Shown here: positions 43,506 through 53,447 of the stretch, piece after piece
How the letters are laid out: each line of letters opens with the position of its first letter
Position numbering within the stretch: the first letter of the stretch is position 1
Assembly: GCA_001606155.1 (NCBI GenBank)
Contig: LODT01000035.1
Coordinates: 672,658 to 736,657, forward strand
Direction: 5' to 3'
DNA: 64,000 bases
Source of the DNA: Tieghemostelium lacteum
Lineage: Eukaryota; Evosea; Eumycetozoa; Dictyosteliales; Raperosteliaceae
Made by a program: the position numbers and the translations under genes
Notes under the pieces: generated by a model
Databases searched by the model: none
Told to the model about the DNA's origin: nothing
What the model saw: the letters and a program-made list of their open reading frames with translations, nothing else

Positions 43506-45935
43506 TTATTTAAATCCAAATAATTTTGATCTATTATGATATTTTGATTTGGAGCCAGGGATATATGATCTTGAGTTATGGATATCCAAAATTTTAATAT
43601 ATTTAATCTTGGGACAAGATTCAATGATATAATTGATAAAATTATCTGAGAGTGTAGAAGAGAACTTGTCAATAGAGGGGCAAGCGAATTCAAAGACTTT
43701 GAGTTTTGGTTGTGTTGATATAAATGATTGAATATCTGATTCTGTGATTTGAATAGACTCAAAAGGATTGTCAGATGGTTCCTGTTTCAGTCGTGTAAAC
43801 ATGGAATTAGATGGTTTATATAATGCACCATTTTTCAAAACTAAATGTTTCAGAGGTAATTTAGAAAGATATTGGAATGCTCTACTCGAAAGTGTAGATA
43901 TCCATCCTTCAAATGAAAAGTACTCTAAATCTGGACATTGACTAACTAGACTCTCAATCATTTGATCTTCAATACGACGATCTGTATGTGAGAAATGTGA
44001 ATATTTGATACCTAAACATGATCTAAACATTAGACATAGTTCATGGAGTTGTTTACCAAAGATCTTTGTGATATCATTTAAAAGAGTACTGATGTTATTG
44101 TTCCATACTGACAAGTGAAGACCAGAGAGATTTGGTAAATGAATTTTGAGATTTTGTAGTAATGAAATGTCAACAATGGTAGTAATCAGATATATTCTTT
44201 TTACATTACAAAACTTTTGTGGATCCGTCAAGAGTTTTGTGAATATCAATTCATTATTATTACTTGTGGATTTATTGGCAGATGACCAGCTTGTATCTGA
44301 TGTCTCATAAGTTTGGAATCCTAGTTCACTTATCTTTTCAGAATTGACAATTGTTTGGAATTGGTGAAGTTCCTTGCATCTTGACCATGGTAAATCAACA
44401 CATACTCTAAACTTTATATTACAAATATTTTCAGTGTTTAGAAATGAAAATAGTATACTAAGAGGAATCAACGCACCACGATCATTAAATGGTAATGCCA
44501 AAGGTTTTTCCAAATCCAAATACTGAGGTTGATTCTTTTTACTACCATTTGAAAAACTATTACCAAACTTAAACTCTCTACCATCTATTAGAATATCTGA
44601 AAAATCTGTACTACTATTTAAAAATTGTTGTGTTGAATATAATTGTGAATTTGATGGATGTGTTGATTGTGTTAATGGACTTATATTATTGTTATTGGCA
44701 TTAGTGTTAATGATAGAGTAAGAGTTATTATTATATTGTTGTTGTTGTTGATAATGTTGTTGTTGAAGTAGTTGTTGTTGATAAATACTTGGTAATAAAA
44801 AACCAGCAAATACATTATTAGTGGGGTTATTAAAATTTTGAATTGGTTGATTTAATGATATTGCTGTTGGTTGTTGGCCTGGTGATGAAATGGAAAGTGT
44901 ATTGGAGGTGGTTGGTGAAAAGTAAGGAACTGTACTTATCAGTGGTTGAGGTGATGGCATGGGGGACTCTAGTGAAGGTGACTGTAAATAACTAGTGTAG
45001 AGATCCGATGGTGATGGAGGAGGTATATCAGGTGGATTCTGAAATACTCTCAATACAATTTTCTTTAGACTCTGATGAAAACATACACCTTTAAGAAACT
45101 GAACCCAACTGGAAAGTATATTATATTTAGTATGTGAGAAATAACATTGCGTACAAGAACATGGCGCAATGGTGATATTCAATTGTTGTATAATATGAAA
45201 TATTGGTGGTGGTATTCTATTGACTGGAGGTGGAGGGTGATGCAGAGATATCAAACAACTCTCTAATAGTGAATTTGGTTTTATCAATAAAACACTTCTC
45301 CAGTAACTACTAACCCATGCACAATTACATCTGTCTACAAATGACAACTGTGAGAATATCAATTCCATGATATCCATTGGTAAATTAATTTCAGTATCAC
45401 TGATATCTTCCTCTTCCTCTGTATGTTCATTTTCCGTTGTAGTGTCGTCATCTACCATTACTTCATCATGTTGTTCCGATACTCCTATTATAGTGCTTTT
45501 ACGAATACTATCGTTTCCCAACGAAGGTGATATGGGAACAAATGGTAAAGGTGGAGTAATTTGTTTATCTGTACCAGCACTGCTACTACTATTATTATTT
45601 GAGTCACTCATATCACTATCCATAGACTCATTAGAGGTCAAAAGAGCTGTGTTTCCATTACTATTAAGTATAGGTAACAATTGATGACTGTACATTTCCG
45701 AATGACTTCTTTTTTTCTTTTGGTGATAATGACTAATGTTATTATTAATATTACTACTAATGTTATTCGTTTCTATAATATGCTGTTGAAGGAGGTCCTC
45801 GTTCAATTCGATTTGGTCGTAATTTTTATTTTGATTGGATAGTAAGCCTACATTTAGTGTAGATGTTGATAGAGTTCTTTGCTGATTAGAATCTTCATTT
45901 ACTACCATATCTAACCTATCCAAGTTCATAAACAC
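43506..45935 (-). CDS. F-box protein
   Basis: An intronless 809-residue protein. The F-box is the best in the window: INLPMDIMELIFSQLSFVDR followed by CAWVSSYWRSVLL near residues ~190-230, matching LP-x-E-[IL]-x-x-x-I-F-x-x-L and the C-terminal W. An acidic Glu/Asp segment precedes it. Residues ~300-440 are low complexity with Gln, Pro, Ser and Asn runs. The last ~350 residues have Leu-rich repeat-like segments (LPNLSGLHLSVW, YLSKLPLKHLVL). F-box proteins recruit substrates to SCF E3 ligases through SKP1. Substrate unknown. Confidence 0.8.
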   Translation of the reverse strand: MFMNLDRLDMVVNEDSNQQRTLSTSTLNVGLLSNQNKNYDQIELNEDLLQQHIIETNNISSNINNNISHYHQKKKRSHSEMYSHQLLPILNSNGNTALLTSNESMDSDMSDSNNNSSSSAGTDKQITPPLPFVPISPSLGNDSIRKSTIIGVSEQHDEVMVDDDTTTENEHTEEEEDISDTEINLPMDIMELIFSQLSFVDRCNCAWVSSYWRSVLLIKPNSLLESCLISLHHPPPPVNRIPPPIFHIIQQLNITIAPCSCTQCYFSHTKYNILSSWVQFLKGVCFHQSLKKIVLRVFQNPPDIPPPSPSDLYTSYLQSPSLESPMPSPQPLISTVPYFSPTTSNTLSISSPGQQPTAISLNQPIQNFNNPTNNVFAGFLLPSIYQQQLLQQQHYQQQQQYNNNSYSIINTNANNNNISPLTQSTHPSNSQLYSTQQFLNSSTDFSDILIDGREFKFGNSFSNGSKKNQPQYLDLEKPLALPFNDRGALIPLSILFSFLNTENICNIKFRVCVDLPWSRCKELHQFQTIVNSEKISELGFQTYETSDTSWSSANKSTSNNNELIFTKLLTDPQKFCNVKRIYLITTIVDISLLQNLKIHLPNLSGLHLSVWNNNISTLLNDITKIFGKQLHELCLMFRSCLGIKYSHFSHTDRRIEDQMIESLVSQCPDLEYFSFEGWISTLSSRAFQYLSKLPLKHLVLKNGALYKPSNSMFTRLKQEPSDNPFESIQITESDIQSFISTQPKLKVFEFACPSIDKFSSTLSDNFINYIIESCPKIKYIKILDIHNSRSYIPGSKSKYHNRSKLFGFK

Positions 45936-46151
45936 TAAAAGATGTTGACAATTGGACTTTTTAAATTAAAAAACGAAAAAAATTTATTTTTTATTTTTGA
46001 ATCTCAATTTTGTGAGGCGAAATTTTTTTTTGGCAATATTTGTACAAAAGACTTTGTTCCAACGTCTATGGTATAAAAATAGAAATTATTATTCTTTTAA
46101 TTAATAAGAATTATAAATCATAAATTTAAAAATAGAAAGTTATTTTTAACG

Positions 46152-47301
46152 TTATTGATGACCATTATGCAAAATTTGCATATGCTTCTCTTTGATACCC
46201 TGTCTCGAGTGGTAGAGAGTTCTAACCTCTTTAAATTTCTTTTTGAATTCTTTTAAGTCAATACTACCATCTAAGAAGCTTTGTGAGATACTATCCGATT
46301 CCATTTCAGAATTGGAAATGAGGTCAGAAAGTTTATCCAACAGTATGGGAATAGAGTTTAACTTGTCATAAGACTCTTTCTTGTCTTTGAGTTTTTGGTA
46401 TTCTTGGTTGAGTTCTGTGTACATTTTATTCTGGTCATCTAATTTTTTTTTCTGTTCGTCAATTTGTTTCTGTAGAGCGTCTGTTGCGGTTGTGAGTATC
46501 TCTGAATTCTCTAGGTGACTCTCTTTCTCTGCTGAGAGAGTACTAACTTCATCAAATGAAAATAAATAGGCTTTAATCATATCTTCGTTGGTTAACAACT
46601 CCTCAAGTTCCTCTTTTGACTTATTTTTAAGATCTGGAAAACTTCCTGGAATTGTATAGGGTTTACTTGCTGCTGTTTGGTCTTTATAAGGTGGAGGTGG
46701 TTGTTGAGTAGATTTACCTCCACTAGAACCAATATCCATTGGTTTCATTCCACCACTTGAATTTATATTTGTTTGTGAATTGGTTGGTGATATTTTTGAG
46801 ACTGCATAAGGAGGTGGTGGTGAATTGGTTACATTAATAGACTTTAATCTACTCTCATAGTCTATCAATAACTGTGTATTGTTTTTAATCTGTTGAAATA
46901 TCTCTAATGTCAAATTTGATAAACTACTATGTTTAGTCCATGGTCCACCTGGTGATGGTATATCTATATGATTACCATATCCCTCAATAAAATAAGATGG
47001 TCCTGAATTTGGAAAATTTACAGGTAATGATCTATTTTGTAATTATAGTTATATATTAATACTACTAAGAGCTAAATGTAATATCCTAACATGTCTTTAA
47101 CCTACATAAACAGTGACAATTTGTCAGTTAATGTAATTTTAAAAGTAGAGTCTTTAGCAATTTCTTGAGTATTTGAAAATCTACTTTTCAAACCTGCAAT
47201 TTGCTTCATTTTCCTATGTAACATTATAATATTAATATTATAATCAATTAAAAAGGTATAAAAGAATGAGTATAAACTTACATTGCCATATCAGCGGACA
47301 T
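46152..47301 (-). CDS. ESCRT-I subunit VPS37 with N-terminal UEV-like region
   Basis: Exons 47301-47282, 47213-47106 and 47031-46152 (phase 2 at both joins) encode about 335 residues. The C-terminal Mod(r) domain is clear: FPDLKNKSKEELEELL, a run of coiled-coil helices, and SMESDSIS-like SQSFLDGSIDLKEFKKKFKEVRTLYHSRQGIKEK, which matches VPS37 proteins. The N-terminal ~95 residues (KITLTDKLSLFISLPVNFPNSGPSYFIEGYG; HSSLSNLTLEIFQQI) resemble the pseudo-UEV of the VPS37A type. Pro-rich PPPPY motifs lie between. ESCRT-I sorts ubiquitylated cargo into multivesicular bodies. The N-terminal exons are too short to be found as ORFs. Confidence 0.87.
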
Positions 47302-47537
47302 GGTTAAATTATGTTTGTGTAAATAAAATAAATCAAAAAAAAAAAATTTTCTTATTTTTTCAAGATGCTCAATGCAAACAATATTATATTTTCATTTTTT
47401 TAAGTTATTACAACATGAATAACTTATATTTGTATTATTCAATTAACTTTATTATGTATTTGATAAATTCTAAGAAATAAATTTTTTTACAATTTTTTTT
47501 TAATTTTCAGTTCACTTCATTATGTGATTCAGAAGTT
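47302..47537. promoter_or_regulatory. Divergent promoter between VPS37 and SFR1
   Basis: 236 bases separate the two start codons. The region is AT-rich, with an A-run of about 12 at 47335-47346 and a T-run of about 8 near 47495. No specific sites were recognised. Confidence 0.4.
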
Positions 47538-49007
47538 ATGAGTAGAAAAGGATTTGTTTCACCTTTTAAGACAAATGCAGGAAATAATAGCCCAACAAAA
47601 GAAACAAAAAGACCAAAGTTTGTTTCCCCTATAAAAGGAGTTGAAATTCCTTCACAACCATCCCCTCCAACATCACCAGTTGTAAAGAAATTATCAAAAC
47701 CTCTTAGTAATAGTCCAGCAAAGAGTAATAATAGTTCTACTACAACTACTGTTAATACACCAGTTGTAAAAAAGATTGTAAATGGATTAAATACACCATT
47801 TAAATCTAAATCTCCACCTAAACCTTTATTGGATAGTGATAAGATATTTGAATATATTCCAACTGTAAAAGATTCAGAGATCTCAAATGAACTATTGAAG
47901 TATCTATATCAACATCAGGATATATTTACAATAGAGGAAATTTTAAACCAATTTAAAGAATGTACAATTGAAAATATAGAACAATTGGTTAAAAAGAATC
48001 TGATAAGTGAAATTAAACTATCCAATAACAATCAAACTATTACCCTATATTCATCTGTACCATTTTATAAATTAATACAACATGTAAATAATATAAGAAT
48101 TGAAAAAGAAAAAGAAAACCAAGAGCTATTAGATCAATTGAAAAGAGAAAAAGAAGAAAAGGAATTAAAACAATCAAAGAAACCAATAGTTACAACCAAG
48201 AGTGTTACAATACCATCGAATCAAGTAAATCATTTGTCTAATAAATCAGTTGGTTTTAAAAGAAAAACTCTGTCAACCCCTACAAAGTCTGTTGATGGAG
48301 AGACAAAGAAATTTAAAGCAGTTGGTTCATTTAATAGTAATATATCACCAACTAAAACTAATTCAGTTGAATATGTTGTTGATAAAGAACTCATGAGATT
48401 AGAAATGGAAAGAAAAAGATTGTTAAAATCAATTCAAGAAAAAAAGGCATTATTGGAGAATATGAAGTCCAAAGGCGATGATAACCCCATTCATCAACAG
48501 AAACTAAAACTTCCAAGCAAGGAAGACCAGAAAAAGATTTCTTACCAAATTACAAAATGGAAGAAAGGTTCTCAATTGGCAATTAATATGTTTCAGGAAA
48601 AGATGGTAGAAATGATTGCAAATGCTCGTAAAGATGATCCATTGGCATTTACATCAAAAAGTCAAAAAAATCAAAACAACTTTTATGGTTCAAGTACCAA
48701 TGGTGATAATGGTAGTTTTAGAAAGAAATCGAATAATTCTACATCTAATATATCATTTAAATCCAGTAAACAATGGGTTGATGAAGAATCTGACATTAAA
48801 AATACCTCCACTAATAACAACTATGAAGAAGAGTCCACCTCTAACAACTATAGTGAAATGGGATCATCAGAATATAGCGAATATAGTGATTCTGTAGAAC
48901 CAGAAGAGGAAGTACCACCAATGGAATCTAAATTATATGTAATGAAATCATTTGGATTTAATCCAAAGTTTTTAAATTATGATGAAGAAAATGATGTCTT
49001 TACTTAA
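47538..49007 (+). CDS. SFR1/Mei5-like recombination mediator
   Basis: An intronless 489-residue protein. SFR1 with SWI5 stabilises RAD51/DMC1 filaments in homologous recombination. Two N-terminal FVSP-[FI]-K motifs (GFVSPFKT, KFVSPIKG) resemble the RAD51/DNA-contact repeats of SFR1. The C-terminal domain is family-like: a coiled helix (MRLEMERKRLLKSIQEKKAL), ITKWKKGSQLAINMFQEKMVE corresponding to the human KKWRS-x-SQ-x-x-LYELQ, and the terminal FGFNPKFLNYDEENDVF corresponding to YGLDDKLLHYNRSEEEF. Residues ~105-180 (LKYLYQHQDIFTIEEILNQF, VKKNLISEIKLSN) look like an extra winged-helix-type domain, followed by charged coiled coil. Stop is TAA at 49005-49007. Confidence 0.75.
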   Translation: MSRKGFVSPFKTNAGNNSPTKETKRPKFVSPIKGVEIPSQPSPPTSPVVKKLSKPLSNSPAKSNNSSTTTTVNTPVVKKIVNGLNTPFKSKSPPKPLLDSDKIFEYIPTVKDSEISNELLKYLYQHQDIFTIEEILNQFKECTIENIEQLVKKNLISEIKLSNNNQTITLYSSVPFYKLIQHVNNIRIEKEKENQELLDQLKREKEEKELKQSKKPIVTTKSVTIPSNQVNHLSNKSVGFKRKTLSTPTKSVDGETKKFKAVGSFNSNISPTKTNSVEYVVDKELMRLEMERKRLLKSIQEKKALLENMKSKGDDNPIHQQKLKLPSKEDQKKISYQITKWKKGSQLAINMFQEKMVEMIANARKDDPLAFTSKSQKNQNNFYGSSTNGDNGSFRKKSNNSTSNISFKSSKQWVDEESDIKNTSTNNNYEEESTSNNYSEMGSSEYSEYSDSVEPEEEVPPMESKLYVMKSFGFNPKFLNYDEENDVFT

Positions 49008-49370
49008 ATGACTGTACCAGCCTTTTCACAATAAAATTAAAGTAGTACTTTCGTTCGTTGTTTAAAACCTCTTAAGTACTTTACATTTGAGAATATTGAT
49101 TGGTACAATAATGTCTCTTCGTATCTTAGGAATATCTCTTTGAATGATGTTATGTGATGTGATACAAGTAAATTTTAAAATCTATCTTGTGATTATTAAT
49201 GGGAAATTAAAATAAAATAATGAGAGAATCAAAATCTTTTCATAAGATTATAATATTATCATGAATATATTCGAATGATATTTCTGTGTCCATTCGGAGG
49301 GAAATTTCAAAAACCCTTTAAAACATAAATTTAATATATATTTTATTAAAAATTTAATATACATTTTAAA
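49008..49370. other. AT-rich intergenic region with one short hairpin
   Basis: This stretch lies between the tandem SFR1 and BioY genes. Around 49270-49295 CGAATG and CATTCG flank a 13-base loop and could form a 6-bp hairpin, possibly part of the SFR1 3' end. No gene was recognised. Confidence 0.35.
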
Positions 49371-50300
49371 ATGGGTCCTTTAGAATTAGATGTACTAACA
49401 TCTTTTGATTATTACTATGCTGAGACATTATCTGGAAGAAAATTAAAGATTTCAACAACAGAACAAGAAGGATTAAATGAATCTGTAGAGTCTTTAAAAA
49501 AAAGAATTCAAAATGATTTTTCTCAAGATAGTGAAGTTGGTGATGATTTTCAATTATTACACAATGGTAAAATGTTATCTGATCAAGAGAGACTTGTTGA
49601 AAGACTTTTGAATGATAACAATGTTCTTCAGGTCAGAAGAAAAAGTTACTCTTGCTTTGTTGAACATTTACTCTCCCAACAAAAGAGTCAATGGAAAAAA
49701 TGGGTAGTAAGAGTTATCTGTGTTATTGTTGGATCATTGTTTATCTCTGCAATGACACAAATACAATTCCATCTCCCACATGCTAAAGAAGTACCTGTTA
49801 CAATGCAAACTTTTGCAGTATTTCTTATAGCTTCATTATTGGGTTGGAAAATGGGAATGATCTCAGTTGTCTTGTATCTATTGGAAGGTATTGCAGGTGC
49901 ACCATTTTTCAGCTCACGTGGTCATGGTGCTCATTTTATGATTGGTGCAACTTCAGGTTATTTGTATGGATTTTTGCTTGCTGCTGGTTTAGTGGGTTGG
50001 CTTGCTGAAAGAGGAAATGATAGAGTTTATGTATTTCACTGGAGATCTACATTTATCTCTATGATACTAGGTAACTTGATTATCTACATTGTTGGTGTAC
50101 CAGTACTTTCACATTATATAGGAATGAAACTTGCAGTTAGCAAAGGTCTATTACCATTTCTTGTAGGTGACCTATTAAAAATTATCTTGTGTACTGCTTT
50201 AATTCCTTCCATTTGGAAACTGACAGCATTTATCTTTAATAAAGATTTCTCATTTAAAGCTGGTGTGGCACTATTTGATATAAAATCAAATAAAAAATAA
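49371..50300 (+). CDS. BioY-type biotin transporter with N-terminal ubiquitin-like domain
   Basis: An intronless 309-residue protein. Residues ~17-90 follow the ubiquitin fold: TLSGRKLKIS, ESVESLKKRIQNDF, FQLLHNGKMLSD (the ubiquitin RLIFAGKQLED position) and NVLQVRRK. Residues ~108-300 are a BioY domain with about six membrane helices. Its signatures are VPVTMQTFAVFLIASLLGWK, LYLLEGIAGAPFFSSRGHG, IGATSGYLYGFLLAAGLVGW, LAERG and a LPFLVGDLLKIILC helix. BioY is the substrate-binding S component of bacterial biotin ECF transporters and can act alone in some species. No ECF ATPase is seen nearby. The fusion and an intronless gene in a eukaryote suggest old transfer from bacteria, but codon use is like the neighbours. 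Localisation is unknown. Confidence 0.87.
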   Translation: MGPLELDVLTSFDYYYAETLSGRKLKISTTEQEGLNESVESLKKRIQNDFSQDSEVGDDFQLLHNGKMLSDQERLVERLLNDNNVLQVRRKSYSCFVEHLLSQQKSQWKKWVVRVICVIVGSLFISAMTQIQFHLPHAKEVPVTMQTFAVFLIASLLGWKMGMISVVLYLLEGIAGAPFFSSRGHGAHFMIGATSGYLYGFLLAAGLVGWLAERGNDRVYVFHWRSTFISMILGNLIIYIVGVPVLSHYIGMKLAVSKGLLPFLVGDLLKIILCTALIPSIWKLTAFIFNKDFSFKAGVALFDIKSNKK

Positions 50301-50332
50301 ACTGTTGATTATTGAAATTTAAATTAATCAAA

Positions 50333-50853
50333 ATGGAAAATAATGATTTAATTGCATGGGTAAAATCTATTGATTCAGGTTTATATCAAGAAGAGAAAAA
50401 TATAATTACTGAATCTTTTGTAAATAATGGTATTGATACAAACAGAGCAAGGTATTTAACTGATGAGGAATGGAAGGAGTTAATACCAAATATTGGAGCT
50501 AGGGGAACAGTTAGAAAATATATAAGCACACTTCAATTAACTCCCACTGGTATGTACATAATGCTATCACTAATTCATTCCACATTGTACATAGATAACT
50601 AACATATTTTGTAAACTTCAATAGATACACAAGGACAGCAAGTAGAGCAAGGTATGTAAATTTTTTTGGATACTTTTTATAGGATTTTATGGTTAATATG
50701 AATTTACTTTTAGATTTAGGTTCACACAAAAGAAAGTTAGATGAATATATATATATACACAGGGATATTTTATTAAAACTTGAAAAAGATATTTTAGAGT
50801 TACAAGAGGTGCAGTTAACAAATGATATTAAAAATATGAATATCATTAACTAA
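50333..50853 (+). CDS. Small SAM-domain-like protein
   Basis: Three exons (50333-50549, 50625-50651, 50714-50853; phase 1 at both joins) encode 127 residues. Residues ~8-70 look like a SAM (sterile alpha motif) domain: LIAWVKSIDSGLYQEEK, LTDEEWKEL, GARGTVRKYISTLQL. This fold mediates protein-protein or RNA contacts. A charged helix (HRDILLKLEKDILELQEVQL) follows. The start ATG is 32 nt after the BioY stop, so its promoter lies inside BioY or the two share a transcript. Downstream DNA looks like a decayed extension (see the pseudogene entry), so the intact protein may once have been longer. Confidence 0.62.
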
Positions 50854-50869
50854 TCAACATTCTCAGAGA

Positions 50870-51740
50870 ACCAAAAGGTATTAATAAGGATATTTTTAGG
50901 AAATTAAAGAAAAATAAAGACCAAGAAAATATAGATTCAACAACAACAAAACCCTGACACAGTTTAAACCTGAAGACAATAATAAAAATAAAAGTAGAAT
51001 AAAGTATCAGGAGAAAGCAATTGAGTATTTATTTTTGACTAATTTACGTTTATGCTTTCTTCTTTGAGCTTAAGAAAGTTTTAGAAGAAAAAGAAATAGA
51101 GATAAAAGAAAATGAAAATAATATTCACCGTATAAGAAGACAAATTGAAATTGTAAAACAAGATGTAGAAAAGAATAAAAAGAATCTTGTAATCGACTGA
51201 GAAAAGAATTTAGATCAATTGTTAAATATAGAATCTACAAGTTTACAATAAATCTTAAAAAATGAGTATAAAATTGAATGAAGATTTTATTGAATATTAG
51301 GTTTTATTTATATATAGTTATAGTGGTAGATAGAAGATACAGTTTGTAAATGAAATAATAATTCAATTATTGTTTTTTTTTGTAATTATAACAAAGAAAG
51401 GATTCAAATACTATGCAATATTTAATCAATGAATATAGCAATTAATTGAGAACCTTCTAAGAAATCATACTCACTACAAAATAAGATGCAATTCAAATTT
51501 CAAATTAAATAAGTCAGCATACAATAATTTCCTGATTCCTTGCTATTTTCTAAACTCTAAATTATATATAAACTAGAATAGTAGAGTTTGAAGATAAAAT
51601 GGAAGTCACAAAGGTATCCTTCTGAGATCAAAACTTTATTGAAATAGAATTTCAGAAAGAAACTGATAATTATGAACTTTGTGAACATGGTTTCAAATTT
51701 AATTAGATTGAGAATGAATACAGAGATGATTAATATATAG
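50870..51740 (+). pseudogene. Decayed coding region, probable host gene remnant
   Basis: Several stretches read like protein but are cut by stops or change frame. These include FRKLKKNKDQENIDSTTTKP (from ~50895), KSRIKYQEKAIEYL (from ~50995), KVLEEKEIEIKENENNIHRI with KQDVEKNKKNLVID (51075-51200), and IEIEFQKETDNYELCEHGF (51640-51700). They resemble a coiled-coil protein with a small globular end, broken by at least four stops and one frame change. No start or family could be assigned. It may be the former 3' part of the adjacent SAM gene. The rest of 50854-51844 holds nothing else recognisable. Confidence 0.3.
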
Positions 51741-51844
51741 ATATATAAATTGGAACAAATATTTTTATTATTGTATTGATATTTAATTAAAATTGAATTG
51801 ATAAAACTGATAAAATAATGTAAGTGATAAATATCAAAAGCTAA

Positions 51845-53146
51845 TTAATGTTTAGCAGCAGATGGTTTTGATTTTGAGAATTGAATTGTATTATCCTCCT
51901 TGATTGTAAATCTCTTACAATTGATAACTTTTTGGAATTTGTCATCTTGGAAATTAGAATTTAATAGTGATTGAGTGTGTTGCTTCAATACTTCAATGGA
52001 TACTTGTCCATTCTGATGAACAAAGTTATTTACAATTCCATTTATATTAGCTTTTCTTTCAGAATGATTTCCACTAGCTTGCTTTTTATCAAGTTTCTCT
52101 TGTCTTTTTTGTTCTCTGAGTTGCTTTCTATCAAGTTTCTCTTCTTCTTTTTGCTCTGGTTTAGAATCATCATTAGTATTGGAGGCTATTGGCTTTTCTT
52201 TTCTTTCCAATCTCTCTTGTTTCTTTTGTTCTCTGAGTTGTTTTCTTTCAAGTTTCTTTTGTTTTTTCAAATCTTTTTTAACTTCATCAACTTGTTGAGA
52301 TTGGTTAGTTGATTCAGTTTCTTCAACTTTTTGTTGACTGAGTTGACTAATGAAATCATTGGTTGAAATTAAGATTTCATTTGATGGAGAGGTTGAAGTT
52401 AATTTTTCAGGAAGTTGAAGTGTTGGTAACTGTTGAATATCACTATCATTATTATTAGGTTGTGTCTTTAGTTGTCTTTTCTCCAATTTTACCAATTTTC
52501 TTTGTTCCTTGAGCTGTTTTCTCTCAAGTTTGAGTTTATCATCATGAGAAAGAAAATTAGCATCTTTAGTTTTAAGATCATTCTTGAGTTGTTTTCTCTC
52601 GAATCTTTCTTTCTTTCTTTGTTCTTTTAATTGATTTCTATAAACCTTTTCTTGATCTTTTTGAGAATCAATAGAATCAACAACTGAAGAGTTTATTTGT
52701 TCCTTCTTAAGTTGCTTTCTTTCCAATCTCTCTTGTTTTCTTTGTTCTCTTAGTTGTTTCTTTTCAAGATATTCAGAATCACTATCACCTTGTTTTCTTT
52801 GTTCTTTTTTAAGAGCTCTCAATTGTTTTCTGGAATTAAGAGAATCACCACTACTGGTTGTAGCGGTAGTTGTTCTTTCTTGAGAATTAGAACTGATGAC
52901 AGGTTGAACATCTTGAATGGATAAAGAAGCTAACTTGTTGAGTTCTTGAGCACTAGAATCAATGTTACTGTTTTGCTTCTGTTGAATTTTTAACAATCTA
53001 GATTGTAATTTTTCAATTTTTTGTTGATTCTTTACATTCTCTTCTTGATTACTTGCTAAGAATTTGATTTTTGATTGGATTTTTTCAATTTTGAAAATTC
53101 CTTTGTTGTTTTTGTTTAATTTATTATTATTATTATTGTTTTCCAT
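51845..53146 (-). CDS. Lys/Gln/Glu-rich coiled-coil protein with tandem repeats
   Basis: An intronless 433-residue, very basic protein. The first ~70 residues are a coiled coil (ASNQEENVKNQQKIEKLQSR). Residues ~105-370 carry repeats of the type KQLREQKKQERLERKQLKK separated by acidic or polar spacers, with about seven copies. The C-terminal ~60 residues form a distinct block (NGIVNNFVHQNGQVSIEVLK ... CKRFTIKEDNTIQFSKSK) that could be a small globular domain. No family was recognised. The basic helical repeats might bind RNA or the cytoskeleton, but no function is assigned. Confidence 0.6.
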   Translation of the reverse strand: MENNNNNNKLNKNNKGIFKIEKIQSKIKFLASNQEENVKNQQKIEKLQSRLLKIQQKQNSNIDSSAQELNKLASLSIQDVQPVISSNSQERTTTATTSSGDSLNSRKQLRALKKEQRKQGDSDSEYLEKKQLREQRKQERLERKQLKKEQINSSVVDSIDSQKDQEKVYRNQLKEQRKKERFERKQLKNDLKTKDANFLSHDDKLKLERKQLKEQRKLVKLEKRQLKTQPNNNDSDIQQLPTLQLPEKLTSTSPSNEILISTNDFISQLSQQKVEETESTNQSQQVDEVKKDLKKQKKLERKQLREQKKQERLERKEKPIASNTNDDSKPEQKEEEKLDRKQLREQKRQEKLDKKQASGNHSERKANINGIVNNFVHQNGQVSIEVLKQHTQSLLNSNFQDDKFQKVINCKRFTIKEDNTIQFSKSKPSAAKH

Positions 53147-53447
53147 TTTGTTTGATATTATTAATTGATTGTTGTTTTGTTAATTACTGTTGTTTTTAAA
53201 TGATAATAATAATAATAAAAAGTTTAATTTAAATAATTTCCAAAAAACTCAAAAATGCAAGAAATGAATATTTCTCACAAAAAAGAGTTTTATTATATTT
53301 TTAAGATTATATTGAGGAATATCAAATAATAGAAAGCTTAATAGTACAAAAAAGATTAATATACCTTAAACAAATAATAACAGGTAAGAATTAAATAAAG
53401 GTAGAAAAAGGTAAAGGTTAGAATTATGTGTTTCAATTGATAACCAG

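Noticed and set aside
50298-50333. Splicing of BioY into the SAM gene as one protein
   Set aside because: No acceptor AG lies between the BioY stop and the SAM start and the BioY C-terminus is complete, so separate proteins are more likely.
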